In this document: in pieces, positions 53,936 through 63,026 of the stretch | Numbering within the stretch: the first letter of the stretch is position 1 | Layout of the letters: the number at the start of each line of letters is the position of its first letter | Assembly: GCA_038744785.1 (NCBI GenBank) | Contig: JBCDLX010000022.1 | Span: 18,341-82,340 of the forward strand | Length of the DNA: 64,000 bases | Direction: 5' to 3' | DNA from: Ovoidimarina sp038744785 | Lineage (GTDB): Bacteria > Pseudomonadota > Alphaproteobacteria > Rhodobacterales > Rhodobacteraceae | The notes under the pieces: generated by a model | Seen by the model: only the letters and a program-made list of their open reading frames with translations | The model's database searches: none | What the model was told of the DNA's origin: nothing | Program-made: the position numbers and the translations under genes

Positions 53936-54180
53936 TGGACGACATCTGGCGGCGGGACGAAATTGAAAGTCCCTGCATTAACGTTTGTCTGATCCATCCC
54001 GAGACACGGTTGTGCACGGGGTGTGCGCGCTCGATCGACGAAATCGGCGCGTGGACGCGGATGTCGCCCGAAGCGCGGCGCGCGATCATAGCCGATCTGC
54101 CAAACCGGTCGCCTGCCCCGAAGAAACGACGCGGCGGCCGCGCAGCGCGGGTCGCCCGCGACAGGCAAGGGGACGTATAA
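53935..54180 (+). CDS. DUF1289 small cysteine-rich protein
   Basis: An 81-residue protein with four cysteines in SPCINVCLIHPETRLCTGC (C14, C18, C27, C30), then the conserved W in GAWTRMSPEARRAI and a basic tail. DUF1289 proteins likely bind a metal or cluster; the function is unknown. Its ATG overlaps the ruvX stop by one base. Confidence 0.88.
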   Translation: MDDIWRRDEIESPCINVCLIHPETRLCTGCARSIDEIGAWTRMSPEARRAIIADLPNRSPAPKKRRGGRAARVARDRQGDV

Positions 54181-54346
54181 CGCTGCGCGTGGACTGGAAG
54201 GTACGGGATCGCAGCCGTCAGGCATCCGCCAAGCGGGCGACCGTCCATGCCATGGCGGAGGACCGCTGAAGCCCACGCCTACCGACTTGTGGCACGATAG
54301 CGAAAGTCGGCATTTCCAAGACCGTCTGCACTAGTTAGCGTTAGTC

Positions 54347-55276
54347 ATGGCAACCGGTTCACATTTCGAAGCTCGCGATAGTGTTCGTGTCGGAGTGGTG
54401 ACCATCGTTGGAACAGTGTTTGCCCTGTCTCTAGGAGACACGTTGATCAAGGCGCTCGGCGGTGGTGGCGGAATGGGTATCTGGCAGCTATTTGCCGTAC
54501 GGTCTCTGCTGGCGTTTCCAGTTCTGTTGGTCGGGGCGTTGCTGGTCTTCGGCGCAGATAGATTGACGCCAAGGTCTATTCCTTGGATTGCGGTCCGATC
54601 AACTCTGTTGGCGCTAATGTGGATCGCCTATTACCTGTCGCTGCCACTTTTGCCACTAGCAGTCGCAGCTGCTGCCTACTACACTTTGCCGCTTTTCATT
54701 GTGGCATTCGCCGCTGTTTTTGCAGGCGAAGCCGTGGGGCGAACCCGGTGGGCAGGCGTTGTCTTGGGGTTCCTGGGTATTCTACTCGTGTTGCGCCCGG
54801 GTGGCGATGCATTCCAATGGGCCGCACTGCTCCCGATACTCGCCGCAGTTCTTTACGCTGCGGCTATGATCCTAACGCGGACGAAGTGCCTTAATGAGCA
54901 TCCTGCATCACTTGCTCTTGGCCTCAATGCGACCTTCATTCTGTTCGGATCGGCTGGGCTGGCTTTGGGGGCGCTGCTGGGAATAGACCCTGCTGGATTT
55001 TTGACGACTTCGTGGGTCGTGATATCATACAACGAATGGCGAAACATCGCCATCTTGGCAGCGCTGATCCTCGTTGCATCAGTTGGGACAGCTCTTGCTT
55101 ATCAGTCTGCGCCTGCTTCAACCATCGGCACGTTTGACTTCGCATACGTAGGTTTTGCAATGATTTGGGGCGCGGTCTTTTTTGATGAGCGACCCGATAC
55201 AGTGGCAGTGACCGGAATAGCGCTCATCGTCGTTGCTGGGATGCTCGCTGTTCGGCGGCCCAAAACCGAAAGCTGA
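54347..55276 (+). CDS. EamA-family (DMT) transporter
   Basis: A 309-residue permease with ten predicted TM helices in two EamA repeats (FALSLGDTLIKALGGG ... LAVAAAAYYTLPLFIVAFAAVFAGE and the second half ending PASTIGTFDFAYVGFAMIWGAVFFDE). Drug/metabolite or amino acid export is typical, but the substrate is unknown. It is monocistronic and converges with the oxygenase-like gene. Confidence 0.88.
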   Translation: MATGSHFEARDSVRVGVVTIVGTVFALSLGDTLIKALGGGGGMGIWQLFAVRSLLAFPVLLVGALLVFGADRLTPRSIPWIAVRSTLLALMWIAYYLSLPLLPLAVAAAAYYTLPLFIVAFAAVFAGEAVGRTRWAGVVLGFLGILLVLRPGGDAFQWAALLPILAAVLYAAAMILTRTKCLNEHPASLALGLNATFILFGSAGLALGALLGIDPAGFLTTSWVVISYNEWRNIAILAALILVASVGTALAYQSAPASTIGTFDFAYVGFAMIWGAVFFDERPDTVAVTGIALIVVAGMLAVRRPKTES

Positions 55277-55385
55277 CCTTCATTTAAGATCCGACTACGG
55301 CGGCATCTTTCCGCACACCGGTCACATAAGCCTCTTGCAACGAATGAACGCGTGTCCGCTGTCGGGCCGCTTGTAGAGTAAGATC

Positions 55386-56147
55386 CTAACCATCGCGCAG
55401 CCAGGCCTCCACGGCGATCGCGGGGCGGAAATAGGCGATGGCGCGGCCCTCGGGAGCCGACGTCGCGCCAGCAGCCCAGGGCGCGACACCGTGAAGCGCG
55501 TGGCGATGGACCAGCACGGCCTCTCCCGGTGCAAGCGGCACTGTGACCCGTCTGCAGGTCTCGAACGATCGTCGGCGTGCGGCATGATAAGTCTCGGTCA
55601 GATCGACGTCGGGCCATGCCGCGCGCGGCCGGGGTTCAAGCGCGGCCCGCAGGGCTTCGGCGATGACGTGGTGGCTCCTCTCCCAGACGACCAAAGGGGA
55701 CGCGTCCGGACTGGCGTCGCTGAGCGCGATACCCAGAATGAAGCCATGATATTCTCGCGCCATGCGGCGGCGCTTTGGCCCCACGGGCAGTAATCCGTCC
55801 ACATGGGCCGCATCACGGACTGCCCGGTATCGATGGGCCGCATCGGTTTCTTCCGGATCCTGCGCGGGATACCCCGGTCGCGTGACCGAAATTTGCCCCT
55901 TGTCCCAACTGTCGCGCCACCCCAGGGCATCGAGCGCCGGGCCCGCCAGCGGCACATTGTCGACCGCCCCATCGGGAGCGTTTGGCAAGGCCCCAACGCC
56001 TGCAAACCACGTCCGGCCATGGCGCCACCAGCGATCCAAGGCCGGGTCTTCAAGCGCCCGGCACGCAGCCGCCATTGTCGCATCGGCCCAGGCGCGGCTC
56101 CGGGCGTCGGCAGGAAACCGCACCCAGCCGCGTTCGTCCACGTTCAC
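55386..56147 (-). CDS. Putative Fe(II)/2-oxoglutarate-dependent oxygenase (phytanoyl-CoA dioxygenase-like)
   Basis: A 253-residue protein. It shows a candidate iron triad: HxD in AAHVDGL (H115, D117) and a distal histidine in HRHALHGVAPW (H219), followed by an arginine in GRAIAYFRP (R235 or R241) where 2-oxoglutarate would bind. FILGIALSDASPDASPLVVWERSHH resembles the PhyH core. The GTG start at 56147 overlaps the dusA stop (GTGA), so the two are translationally coupled. The substrate is unknown; the family call rests on motif order. Confidence 0.65.
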   Translation of the reverse strand: MNVDERGWVRFPADARSRAWADATMAAACRALEDPALDRWWRHGRTWFAGVGALPNAPDGAVDNVPLAGPALDALGWRDSWDKGQISVTRPGYPAQDPEETDAAHRYRAVRDAAHVDGLLPVGPKRRRMAREYHGFILGIALSDASPDASPLVVWERSHHVIAEALRAALEPRPRAAWPDVDLTETYHAARRRSFETCRRVTVPLAPGEAVLVHRHALHGVAPWAAGATSAPEGRAIAYFRPAIAVEAWLRDG

Positions 56148-57139
56148 GCCGCCCGTGCTTCGGCGGGCAGCGCTGAAAGCGCCTCTTCCAGAACCTCGAC
56201 ACCTGCGCCGGGCCGGGTCGCGCCCTCGGACAAGGTCCGGCGCCAGGCGCGCGCTCCGGGTCGCCCGGCGAAAAGCCCGAGCATGTGGCGCGTGACCGCG
56301 TGAAGCCGGCCGCCTTCGGCGAGATGCGCCTCGATATGCGGAAACATCGCACGGGCCGCAGTTTCGGGCGCGACCGGAGAGGTCGGCACCCCAAAAATGC
56401 GCGCATCCGCATCCGCCAGAATATCCCAAGGCGCATGGTAGGCCGCGCGCCCGATCATCACACCGTCAAAGCCGTCGCCCAGAAACCGAACCGCCTGGTC
56501 GAGCGATCCGATCCCGCCATTGATCGAAATGTGCAGATCCGGAAACCGATCCTTCATGCGCCGGGCCAGCACGTAGTCCAGCGGCGGGATATCTCTGTTT
56601 TCCTTTGGCGAAAGCCCCTGCAACCAAGCCTTTCGGGCATGGATTGCGACCCGGCTCACGCCCGCATCGCGAATGCGCGACAGGAAATCGGGCAGGATCG
56701 TCGCTGGATCCTGGTCGTCGACGCCGATCCGGCATTTGACGGTCACGTCCCGCGTTTGCGCCGCGATCATCGCGCCCACACAGGCCGCCACCAGGTCCGG
56801 CCTCTCCATCAAGACAGCGCCGAAACACCCTGACTGCACGCGGTCGGACGGACAGCCCACATTCAGGTTAATCTCATCATATCCCTTATCCGCCCCGATT
56901 GCCGCCGCCTCGGCCAGTTCAACGGGATCCGATCCGCCCAGTTGAAGGGCCAATGGGTGTTCACCCGGTGCAAACCGCAGCAGATGATGCGCCTTGCCGC
57001 GAACAAGCGCCGGCGCCGTCACCATCTCTGTGTACAGAAGCGTCCGGGACGACAAAACGCGGTGCAGCGCTCTGCAATGCCGGTCCGTCCAGTCCATCAT
57101 CGGGGCGACGGATAACCTAGCGTTCTGTTTTATTTCCAT
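56144..57139 (-). CDS. dusA: tRNA-dihydrouridine synthase A
   Basis: A 331-residue FMN enzyme that reduces uridines in the tRNA D-loop. It has RLSVAPMMDWTDRHCR, the GCPS loop (NLNVGCPSDRVQSGCFGAVLM, C96 and C105), KCRIGVDD and the FMN site SINGGIGSL. The start MEIKQNARL at 57139 gives the standard length; longer forms extend into the shared upstream region with phnD. Confidence 0.94.
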   Translation of the reverse strand: MEIKQNARLSVAPMMDWTDRHCRALHRVLSSRTLLYTEMVTAPALVRGKAHHLLRFAPGEHPLALQLGGSDPVELAEAAAIGADKGYDEINLNVGCPSDRVQSGCFGAVLMERPDLVAACVGAMIAAQTRDVTVKCRIGVDDQDPATILPDFLSRIRDAGVSRVAIHARKAWLQGLSPKENRDIPPLDYVLARRMKDRFPDLHISINGGIGSLDQAVRFLGDGFDGVMIGRAAYHAPWDILADADARIFGVPTSPVAPETAARAMFPHIEAHLAEGGRLHAVTRHMLGLFAGRPGARAWRRTLSEGATRPGAGVEVLEEALSALPAEARAA

Positions 57140-57461
57140 TTTTTCATCAACTATTGGTGGCGCCGGCGGCTTTCGCTGGAATATACTCCGATATCCCAGA
57201 ATTTGTCCTTCTACCACGGCCCATCGCATGGATGCGCCGGACACAAAAAAGGCCGCCATCTCACCGCGCTTCCCCCGTTGCCCGACCTGTATCCCCGCGT
57301 GCGCGCGCAACGTACACCTATGGCACTATCTTTGGGTCCCAGGCACTTTTTGTCTGAACGACAAGCGCGGCATGCGCAATTTCAAGAAACCTTCATACAA
57401 CCGTTAAGTCCAAGATACAGACGCGCGCATTCATCCGAATGAATTTCCAACGGAGGATGTC
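57140..57461. other. Divergent intergenic region between dusA and phnD
   Basis: A 322-base spacer that must hold promoters for both directions. Apart from a Pho-box-like site near phnD I see no gene or strong structure; CATTC-ATCC-GAATG near 57429 is a short dyad. Confidence 0.5.
57390..57407 (+). promoter_or_regulatory. Pho-box-like site upstream of phnD
   Basis: CCTTCATACAACCGTTAA matches 12 of 18 positions of the PhoB consensus, two direct half-sites 11 bases apart. It lies 55 bases before the phnD start. Phosphonate uptake genes are commonly PhoB-controlled, which fits, but the match is imperfect. Confidence 0.35.
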
Positions 57462-58331
57462 ATGAGATTCAAGTCGATCTTAGTAGGTGCCACTATCGCG
57501 GCTGTTTCGGCTTTCAGCGCAGCTGCAGATACCTGGAAGCTGGCCGTTACGGATGTGGAAGGGATGGAGCGCCTGCAGCTTGAATGGGGCCCGTTCAAGG
57601 AAGCGCTCGAGGCCGCCACCGGCGAAACGTTCGAATTCTTTGCGGTGAACTCGCGGACTGCGGCGGCCGAAGCGCTTCGGGGTGAGACGGTTGATTTCGT
57701 CGTGTCTGGTCCGGCGGAATACGTGGTCATCAACAAGCTGACCGAGGCAACGCCACTGATCGGTTTAGGACGTCCGGACTACCATTGCGCGATCATTGTC
57801 CGGGCCGATAGCGGCATCAACACGATGCAGGACCTCAAAGGCAAGACGGTGGCCTTTGGCGATATCGGATCGACCTCGAACATGCTTTGCCCGATGCAGG
57901 TTCTCGCCGACCATGGCGTGGACCCGATCGGCGACATCGAGAAAATCCATACCAGCCGCAACATTGCACATGAGGCGCTGAAGGCCGGTGACGTGGATGC
58001 AATCGGCTCAAACGCCGGCAGCTGGCTGGGCGTCCGAAACAAGGAAACAAATCTGCCCTATGGTTTCTTCAAGATGATTGGCCGGTCGGGCGATCTGCCG
58101 AACGACATGATCATGGTCGGTGCGCATGTGCCGGAAGACGCCGCCATCAAAGTGCGGGACGCGATCCTTGAAAACAAGGACCAGGTCATCGCAGGCATCA
58201 CGGCACACGCGGAAAACGACAAGTACATCGGCATGGACCTCGTCGCCATTGAGGACAGCGCCTACGACTATGTTCGGTCGATGTACACGAACGCGGGCTT
58301 CCCGCAGTTTGACAACTTCATCGGTGAGTAA
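57462..58331 (+). CDS. phnD: Phosphonate/phosphite ABC transporter substrate-binding protein
   Basis: A 289-residue periplasmic protein with signal peptide (MRFKSILVGATIAAVSAFSAAA) and the PhnD-family pattern: AAAEALRGETVDFVVSGPAEYV, DLKGKTVAFGDIGSTSNMLCP and DAIGSNAGSW. GGAGG precedes the ATG. It begins the phn operon. Binding preference within phosphonates, phosphite or related esters cannot be assigned. Confidence 0.9.
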   Translation: MRFKSILVGATIAAVSAFSAAADTWKLAVTDVEGMERLQLEWGPFKEALEAATGETFEFFAVNSRTAAAEALRGETVDFVVSGPAEYVVINKLTEATPLIGLGRPDYHCAIIVRADSGINTMQDLKGKTVAFGDIGSTSNMLCPMQVLADHGVDPIGDIEKIHTSRNIAHEALKAGDVDAIGSNAGSWLGVRNKETNLPYGFFKMIGRSGDLPNDMIMVGAHVPEDAAIKVRDAILENKDQVIAGITAHAENDKYIGMDLVAIEDSAYDYVRSMYTNAGFPQFDNFIGE

Positions 58332-59142
58332 TCTCGACCTGAAAGAACCGGCATCCACAATCGTGGAGCCGGTCAGGACCGGGGCGCAAAGCGTCCCGGT
58401 TTCACCTGTTGATGTGTCCGCTGAAAACGTCACCAAGCAATTCGGCGACGCGTTGATTTTCAAGGATGTTTCCTTCCGCTTTGCGCGGTCCGAGGCGGTC
58501 GCGATCGTTGGGGCCAACGGGACCGGCAAATCCACCTTGCTGCGGTGTGTCATGGGTTTGATCCCGGTGTCGTCGGGGCAGGTGACGGTGCTGAACCAGA
58601 ATGTGGGCGAGGCGTCCGAAGCCCAGATGCGCGCAGTGCGTGCAAGGACGGGCTTAGTGAGCCAGAAGCACAATCTGGTGCCGCGCCTAAGCGTGTTGTC
58701 GAACGTGGTGCAGGGGTTGTTGGGCCAGAAACCAGGGTTTCGAAACTGGACGCACGTTCTTGCGCCCAGCGCCTCGCGCGAGGCGGCGATGGCCGCGCTT
58801 GAGAAAGTGGGTCTTGCCCATCTGGCGCTGCGGCGCGCGGACCGGCTGTCGGGCGGGCAATCACAACGGGTCGCCATTGCACGCGCCATCGTCGGCCAAC
58901 CCGAAGTGCTGATTGCCGACGAACCTTGTGCGTCCCTTGACCCGGCTGCGGGCGAAGAAGTGATGGAGCTCTTCTTTGACCTGGCCCGCGCGCAGAAGGT
59001 GACCGTGGTCTTTATCTCGCATCACATCGAACACGCGCTGGCATACGGGGACCGGGTGCTTGGCCTCGCCGATGGGCGACTAAAGCTTGATGCCACTGCC
59101 GCGTCGCTCAACGCGTCGGACCTTCGGGGGCTTTATGACTGA
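58324..59142 (+). CDS. phnC: Phosphonate ABC transporter ATP-binding protein
   Basis: A 272-residue ATPase with Walker A GANGTGKST (about 63-71), signature LSGGQSQRVAIAR and Walker B VLIADEPCASLDP. It has an extra N-terminal tail of about 30 residues. The GTG at 58324 overlaps the phnD stop by eight bases. Confidence 0.92.
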   Translation: MSNLDLKEPASTIVEPVRTGAQSVPVSPVDVSAENVTKQFGDALIFKDVSFRFARSEAVAIVGANGTGKSTLLRCVMGLIPVSSGQVTVLNQNVGEASEAQMRAVRARTGLVSQKHNLVPRLSVLSNVVQGLLGQKPGFRNWTHVLAPSASREAAMAALEKVGLAHLALRRADRLSGGQSQRVAIARAIVGQPEVLIADEPCASLDPAAGEEVMELFFDLARAQKVTVVFISHHIEHALAYGDRVLGLADGRLKLDATAASLNASDLRGLYD

Positions 59143-59950
59143 TCCTTCGTATGACGCCCCCCCTGCCCGGTTTGAACGGCCCTCTGCTTTGTCGTTCCTT
59201 GGTTATGCCGCTGGGATCATAATTATCGTTTGGTGCTTTGCGGGTGCAGGGTTCTCTATTGACAAGATGGTGACCGCGCCGCCCCGCTTTGCGGATTTCC
59301 TGTCTCGGGCGTTCCCCCCCAACCTCGAAGCGCAAACCCTGACACGGCTTGGCTGGAAAATGGTCGAGACCCTTCAGATCGCCCTTGCAGGCGCAGTGCT
59401 GGGCGTTGTCCTTTCCATCCCGGTGGCGCTTCTTGCGGCGCGAGGCTTGATCGCTGGCCGTTGGATCAACCAGGTCGTTCGGAACCTCTTGGGTTTCATT
59501 CGGGCGGTGCCAGACATCGCATGGGCGCTGGTCTTCGTCGTTGCCGTGGGTCTTGGCCCCTTCGCAGGCATGTTGGCGATCATGGTCGACACGATCGGCT
59601 TCTGCGGCCGTTTCTTTGCCGACGACATGGAGGCCGCCGACAAGGGACCCGCCGAAAGCCTGACCGCCACGGGTGCGCGCAAGATCGATGTCGTTGCCTG
59701 CGCGACGATACCGGCAGCAACACCGGCCTTCATCTCAACGTCGCTTTTCGCAGTGGAAAAGGCCGTACGCTCCTCAACGATACTCGGCCTTGTCGGCGCG
59801 GGCGGGATCGGGATCGAGCTAAAAGTGGGTTTCGATCTCTTCGACTATCCCACCGCCATGACCGTCATCCTGATGATCGCCGTCGTGGTCATCGCCATCG
59901 AGCAACTCAGCGGCTGGGCCCGCACCAAAATCATCGGAGAACAGCGTTGA
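59135..59950 (+). CDS. phnE: Phosphonate ABC transporter permease
   Basis: A 271-residue inner-membrane permease with the ABC-interaction EAA loop (MEAADKGPAESLTATGARKIDV) and helices on each side. The N-terminal region has AGFSIDKMVTAPPRFADFLSRAFPP, typical of PhnE. It overlaps phnC by eight bases. Only one permease gene is present, so it probably forms a homodimer. Confidence 0.92.
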   Translation: MTDPSYDAPPARFERPSALSFLGYAAGIIIIVWCFAGAGFSIDKMVTAPPRFADFLSRAFPPNLEAQTLTRLGWKMVETLQIALAGAVLGVVLSIPVALLAARGLIAGRWINQVVRNLLGFIRAVPDIAWALVFVVAVGLGPFAGMLAIMVDTIGFCGRFFADDMEAADKGPAESLTATGARKIDVVACATIPAATPAFISTSLFAVEKAVRSSTILGLVGAGGIGIELKVGFDLFDYPTAMTVILMIAVVVIAIEQLSGWARTKIIGEQR

Positions 59951-60591
59951 AGACTGATACAGCAGACCAGCATTGGAACGACCAGTGGGCCACAATCGAG
60001 GCGGGCAGCAAATGGCTGACCCCCGAACCGAACGTCATGGCCTGGGCAGCGACACTGGCACCAGGTGCACGCATCCTCGATCTTGGTGCAGGTGTCGGGC
60101 GTCACGCGCTTTGGCTTGGGGCCCGGGGTTTCGATGTCACCGCGCTCGACGCTGCGCCGGAAGGTTTGGCCGAGATCGCTGCGAAAGGCGGCGTCAAAAC
60201 CGTCGAAGCAAGGATGCACAACCTGCCCTTTGACGATGGCCATTTTGACCACGTTTTAAGCTGGAATGTGATTTATCACGGCGACGAAGACATTCTTCTT
60301 AAGACGATTGCGGATATCCGTCGCGTACTGAAACCGGGCGGAACATATCTGGGGACAATGCTGTCAAAGCGCCGTCTTCCAAGCGAGCAGGCCCGGCACC
60401 CTGGTCGGGAAATTAGCCGCAACGCCTGGGTCTTTGATGCGCCCGGAACCGACAAGATACACCCGCATTACTTTTGTTCGGCGGCGGAACTTCTTGCGCT
60501 TTTCTCTGGTTTCGAGTGTCTTCGGCTGGATGACTGCGAGCATGAAAAACCCGGCTCGTTTCACTGGCATCTGACGATGGAACGACTTTGA
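59947..60591 (+). CDS. Class I SAM-dependent methyltransferase in the phn operon
   Basis: A 214-residue enzyme with motif I ILDLGAGVGRHALWLGARG, the acidic loop FDVTALDAAPEGL, motif II-like FDHVLSWNVIYHG and LKPGGTYLGTML. The start TTG at 59947 overlaps the phnE stop (TTGA). Its place between the transporter and phnM suggests a role with an imported phosphonate or its product; the acceptor is unknown. Confidence 0.85.
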   Translation: MKTDTADQHWNDQWATIEAGSKWLTPEPNVMAWAATLAPGARILDLGAGVGRHALWLGARGFDVTALDAAPEGLAEIAAKGGVKTVEARMHNLPFDDGHFDHVLSWNVIYHGDEDILLKTIADIRRVLKPGGTYLGTMLSKRRLPSEQARHPGREISRNAWVFDAPGTDKIHPHYFCSAAELLALFSGFECLRLDDCEHEKPGSFHWHLTMERL

Positions 60592-60594
60592 TCC

Positions 60595-61809
60595 ATGACC
60601 ACCCAGACTTTCGTAGGCGCGACCGTCTTCTTGCCGGACGACATCGTCGAGACCACCGTCACTATCGCTGACGGCGAGATCGCCGGCATCGGCGGACCCG
60701 TTGAAGGCAAAAAGATCGACGCGCGCGGCCACATCCTGGCCCCTGCCCTGATCGACGTCCACGGCGATGCCTTTGAACGCCAGGTGATGCCGCGCCCGGG
60801 TGTGTTCTTTCCCATCGAGACGGCCGTCCTCGAGACCGACCGTCAGTTGGCGGCAAACGGGATCGCAACGACCTATCATTCCATCACAATGGGCTTCGAG
60901 CCGGGGCTGCGCAGCGTCGCGCACGGGCGCGAGATGATCGAGGCGATCCGAAACCTTGCCCCGCGCCTGACAGTCGAGAACCGTGTGCAGCTTAGGTGGG
61001 AGACCTTTGCGACAGAAGCGATGGACACTCTGGAGTGGGCCATGAGCTGGGATCTGCTGCCTTCACTGGCGTTCAACGATCACCTATCCATGTCGATGCG
61101 CAGCCGCGACACCGGCATTCAGGACCGGCTGTTCGAACACAACCCCGACTACGCTTTGATGGATATGAAGGATGATGCGTTGTTCGAACAACGCCACCGG
61201 AAACATGCCGAACGGTCAGGCCTTGACTACGACGCCTTCAAGGCCTTGGTCCACAAGGTCTGGGATCGGCGCGCGGACGTGCCCGGTGCGATCAAGGCAA
61301 TGGCCAAAAAGGCCCGCGCCAAAGGCGTCGCGATGCTGTCGCACGATGACACACAAGCCGAGACACGCCAGTTTTATCGTGGCCTCGGCGCGACCGTATC
61401 CGAGTTTCCGATGACCATGGGGCCAACATATGATGCGCGGACCGGCGGTGATACGATCATTTTCGGCTCGCCCAACGCCGTACGTGGCGGCAGCCATATT
61501 GGATCGCTCAGCGCTGCCGATATGGTCGAAGACGGGTACTGTGATGTGCTCGCTTCGGACTATTACTATCCGGCGATGCTGGCCGCGGTCCACCGGCTTG
61601 ACCGCGAGAAACGGGCGGATCGGCTTCGGCTTTGGTCCTTGGTAAGCTCGGGACCGGCGCAGGCGATGAAGCTTCATGATCGGGGCGAGATTTCCGTTGG
61701 CAAACGCGCCGACCTCGTGCTGGTGGAATGGCCGGAAAATGCGACGCCCGCGATCCGGGGAACCTGGGTCGCAGGGCGCGCGGCCTACCGCACCCAAGCG
61801 GCTGCATGA
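60595..61809 (+). CDS. phnM: Ribose 1-methylphosphonate 5-triphosphate diphosphatase PhnM
   Basis: A 404-residue amidohydrolase-superfamily enzyme. It has the metal motif ALIDVHGDAFERQ (H56, D58), TYHSITMGFEPG, LAFNDHLSMSM, MLSHDDTQAET and GSPNAVRGGSHIGS, all characteristic of PhnM. In the C-P lyase pathway PhnM removes diphosphate from the 5-triphosphate intermediate. The core lyase genes phnG to phnL are not in this window. Confidence 0.9.
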   Translation: MTTQTFVGATVFLPDDIVETTVTIADGEIAGIGGPVEGKKIDARGHILAPALIDVHGDAFERQVMPRPGVFFPIETAVLETDRQLAANGIATTYHSITMGFEPGLRSVAHGREMIEAIRNLAPRLTVENRVQLRWETFATEAMDTLEWAMSWDLLPSLAFNDHLSMSMRSRDTGIQDRLFEHNPDYALMDMKDDALFEQRHRKHAERSGLDYDAFKALVHKVWDRRADVPGAIKAMAKKARAKGVAMLSHDDTQAETRQFYRGLGATVSEFPMTMGPTYDARTGGDTIIFGSPNAVRGGSHIGSLSAADMVEDGYCDVLASDYYYPAMLAAVHRLDREKRADRLRLWSLVSSGPAQAMKLHDRGEISVGKRADLVLVEWPENATPAIRGTWVAGRAAYRTQAAA

Positions 61810-63026
61810 CGCGCGACTACTGGCCTGCGATTGGCCTTGGGCTGACGCAGATCATGGGTTACGGCACGCTGATGTATGCCTATGCGGTGCTCTTGCCGCA
61901 TATGGCAAAAGACCTTGGTCTGTCGCTTTCTTCGGTCTTTGGTGTCCTATCCCTCGGGCTGTTTTTCGGCGGTATGATTTCGCCGCTCGCTGGCAGTCTT
62001 GTTGACCGGTTTGGCGGGCGATGGGTGATGACCTTCGGCTCTGTCGTGGCCGGGTTATCCTTAATTTTGTTAAGCTTTGTGGAAACGCGTGCACAGCTTT
62101 TCGGCGCGATCCTGCTGGCGGAAAGCGCCGGTATGTTCGTTCTCTACAACGTCGCCTTCGCAAGTGTCGCGCGTCTGGATCTGAAGGTTCCGACGGCCCG
62201 CTCGATCTCGATCATCACGCTGTTCGGGGGCGTGGCCTCGACGATCTTCTGGCCACTCACGCTCTGGCTTTACAACGCCCTCGACTGGAACATGACCTGG
62301 GTGGTGCTGGGCACGGCCTACCTCGTGGTCACGGTCCCGATCCATGCGCTGTTGCTGAACTGTCCACATCGCGATCCGGAACGTGCGACGACCGAGAAGG
62401 ATGCGCACTGGCCAGAACTTACCGGCGCCGCCCGCAAACGTGGCATGCTGTGGATGGTGATCTCTTTCGTCTTCTCCGGCTACCTTATGGGCGCGGTCAT
62501 GACGCTATGGGTGACCAATGTCCAAGACCTCGGCCACACGGCTGCGATGGCGGCGCTGGCGGGTGCTGTTATCGGACCGTTCAAGACAGTAGGCCGCTTC
62601 TTCGAGATGCTCATCAGCCGCAACATGAACCCGTTGGTGACCTACGCCCTGTCGCTGGGTCTGATGCTTTCAGGGTTCGCCGCCATCTTAAGCTTTGGCT
62701 TCACCCTGCCCGGCATCCTAATCGGGGCCGCGCTTTATGGCATGGGCGACGGGATCAAGACCATCGCTCGCGGCACGCTTCCGCTCGCCCTGTTTGGCCC
62801 CAGCGGCTATGGGGCGCGGCTTGGCTGGATTTCATTTGTCCAGATGGGCGTCAATGCCTCTGCCCCGTTCGCCTTCGCCTGGATGACCCAGAGCTTTGGT
62901 GGTTGGTGGAGCTTTGCCACGATGGCCGGCGTGCTCGCGCTGGCCATTGCGACCTTTTTCCTGATCCCCGACCCGCGGAGAGAAACCGATGAAACCGCTC
63001 AAGATCGGCACCTGCCTGAAGGCTGA
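61806..63026 (+). CDS. MFS transporter in the phn operon
   Basis: A 406-residue, twelve-TM major facilitator protein: GYGTLMYAYAVLLPHMAKDLG, GMISPLAGSLVDRFGGRWVMT (motif A-like) and a repeat in the second half. The ATG overlaps the phnM stop by four bases. It may export a by-product or import a related substrate. Confidence 0.87.
   Translation: MTRDYWPAIGLGLTQIMGYGTLMYAYAVLLPHMAKDLGLSLSSVFGVLSLGLFFGGMISPLAGSLVDRFGGRWVMTFGSVVAGLSLILLSFVETRAQLFGAILLAESAGMFVLYNVAFASVARLDLKVPTARSISIITLFGGVASTIFWPLTLWLYNALDWNMTWVVLGTAYLVVTVPIHALLLNCPHRDPERATTEKDAHWPELTGAARKRGMLWMVISFVFSGYLMGAVMTLWVTNVQDLGHTAAMAALAGAVIGPFKTVGRFFEMLISRNMNPLVTYALSLGLMLSGFAAILSFGFTLPGILIGAALYGMGDGIKTIARGTLPLALFGPSGYGARLGWISFVQMGVNASAPFAFAWMTQSFGGWWSFATMAGVLALAIATFFLIPDPRRETDETAQDRHLPEG

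Noticed and set aside
54181..54269. Short frame after the DUF1289 gene (GTG start, 26 codons).
   Set aside because: Too short and without homology; could be a fragment, but cannot be supported.
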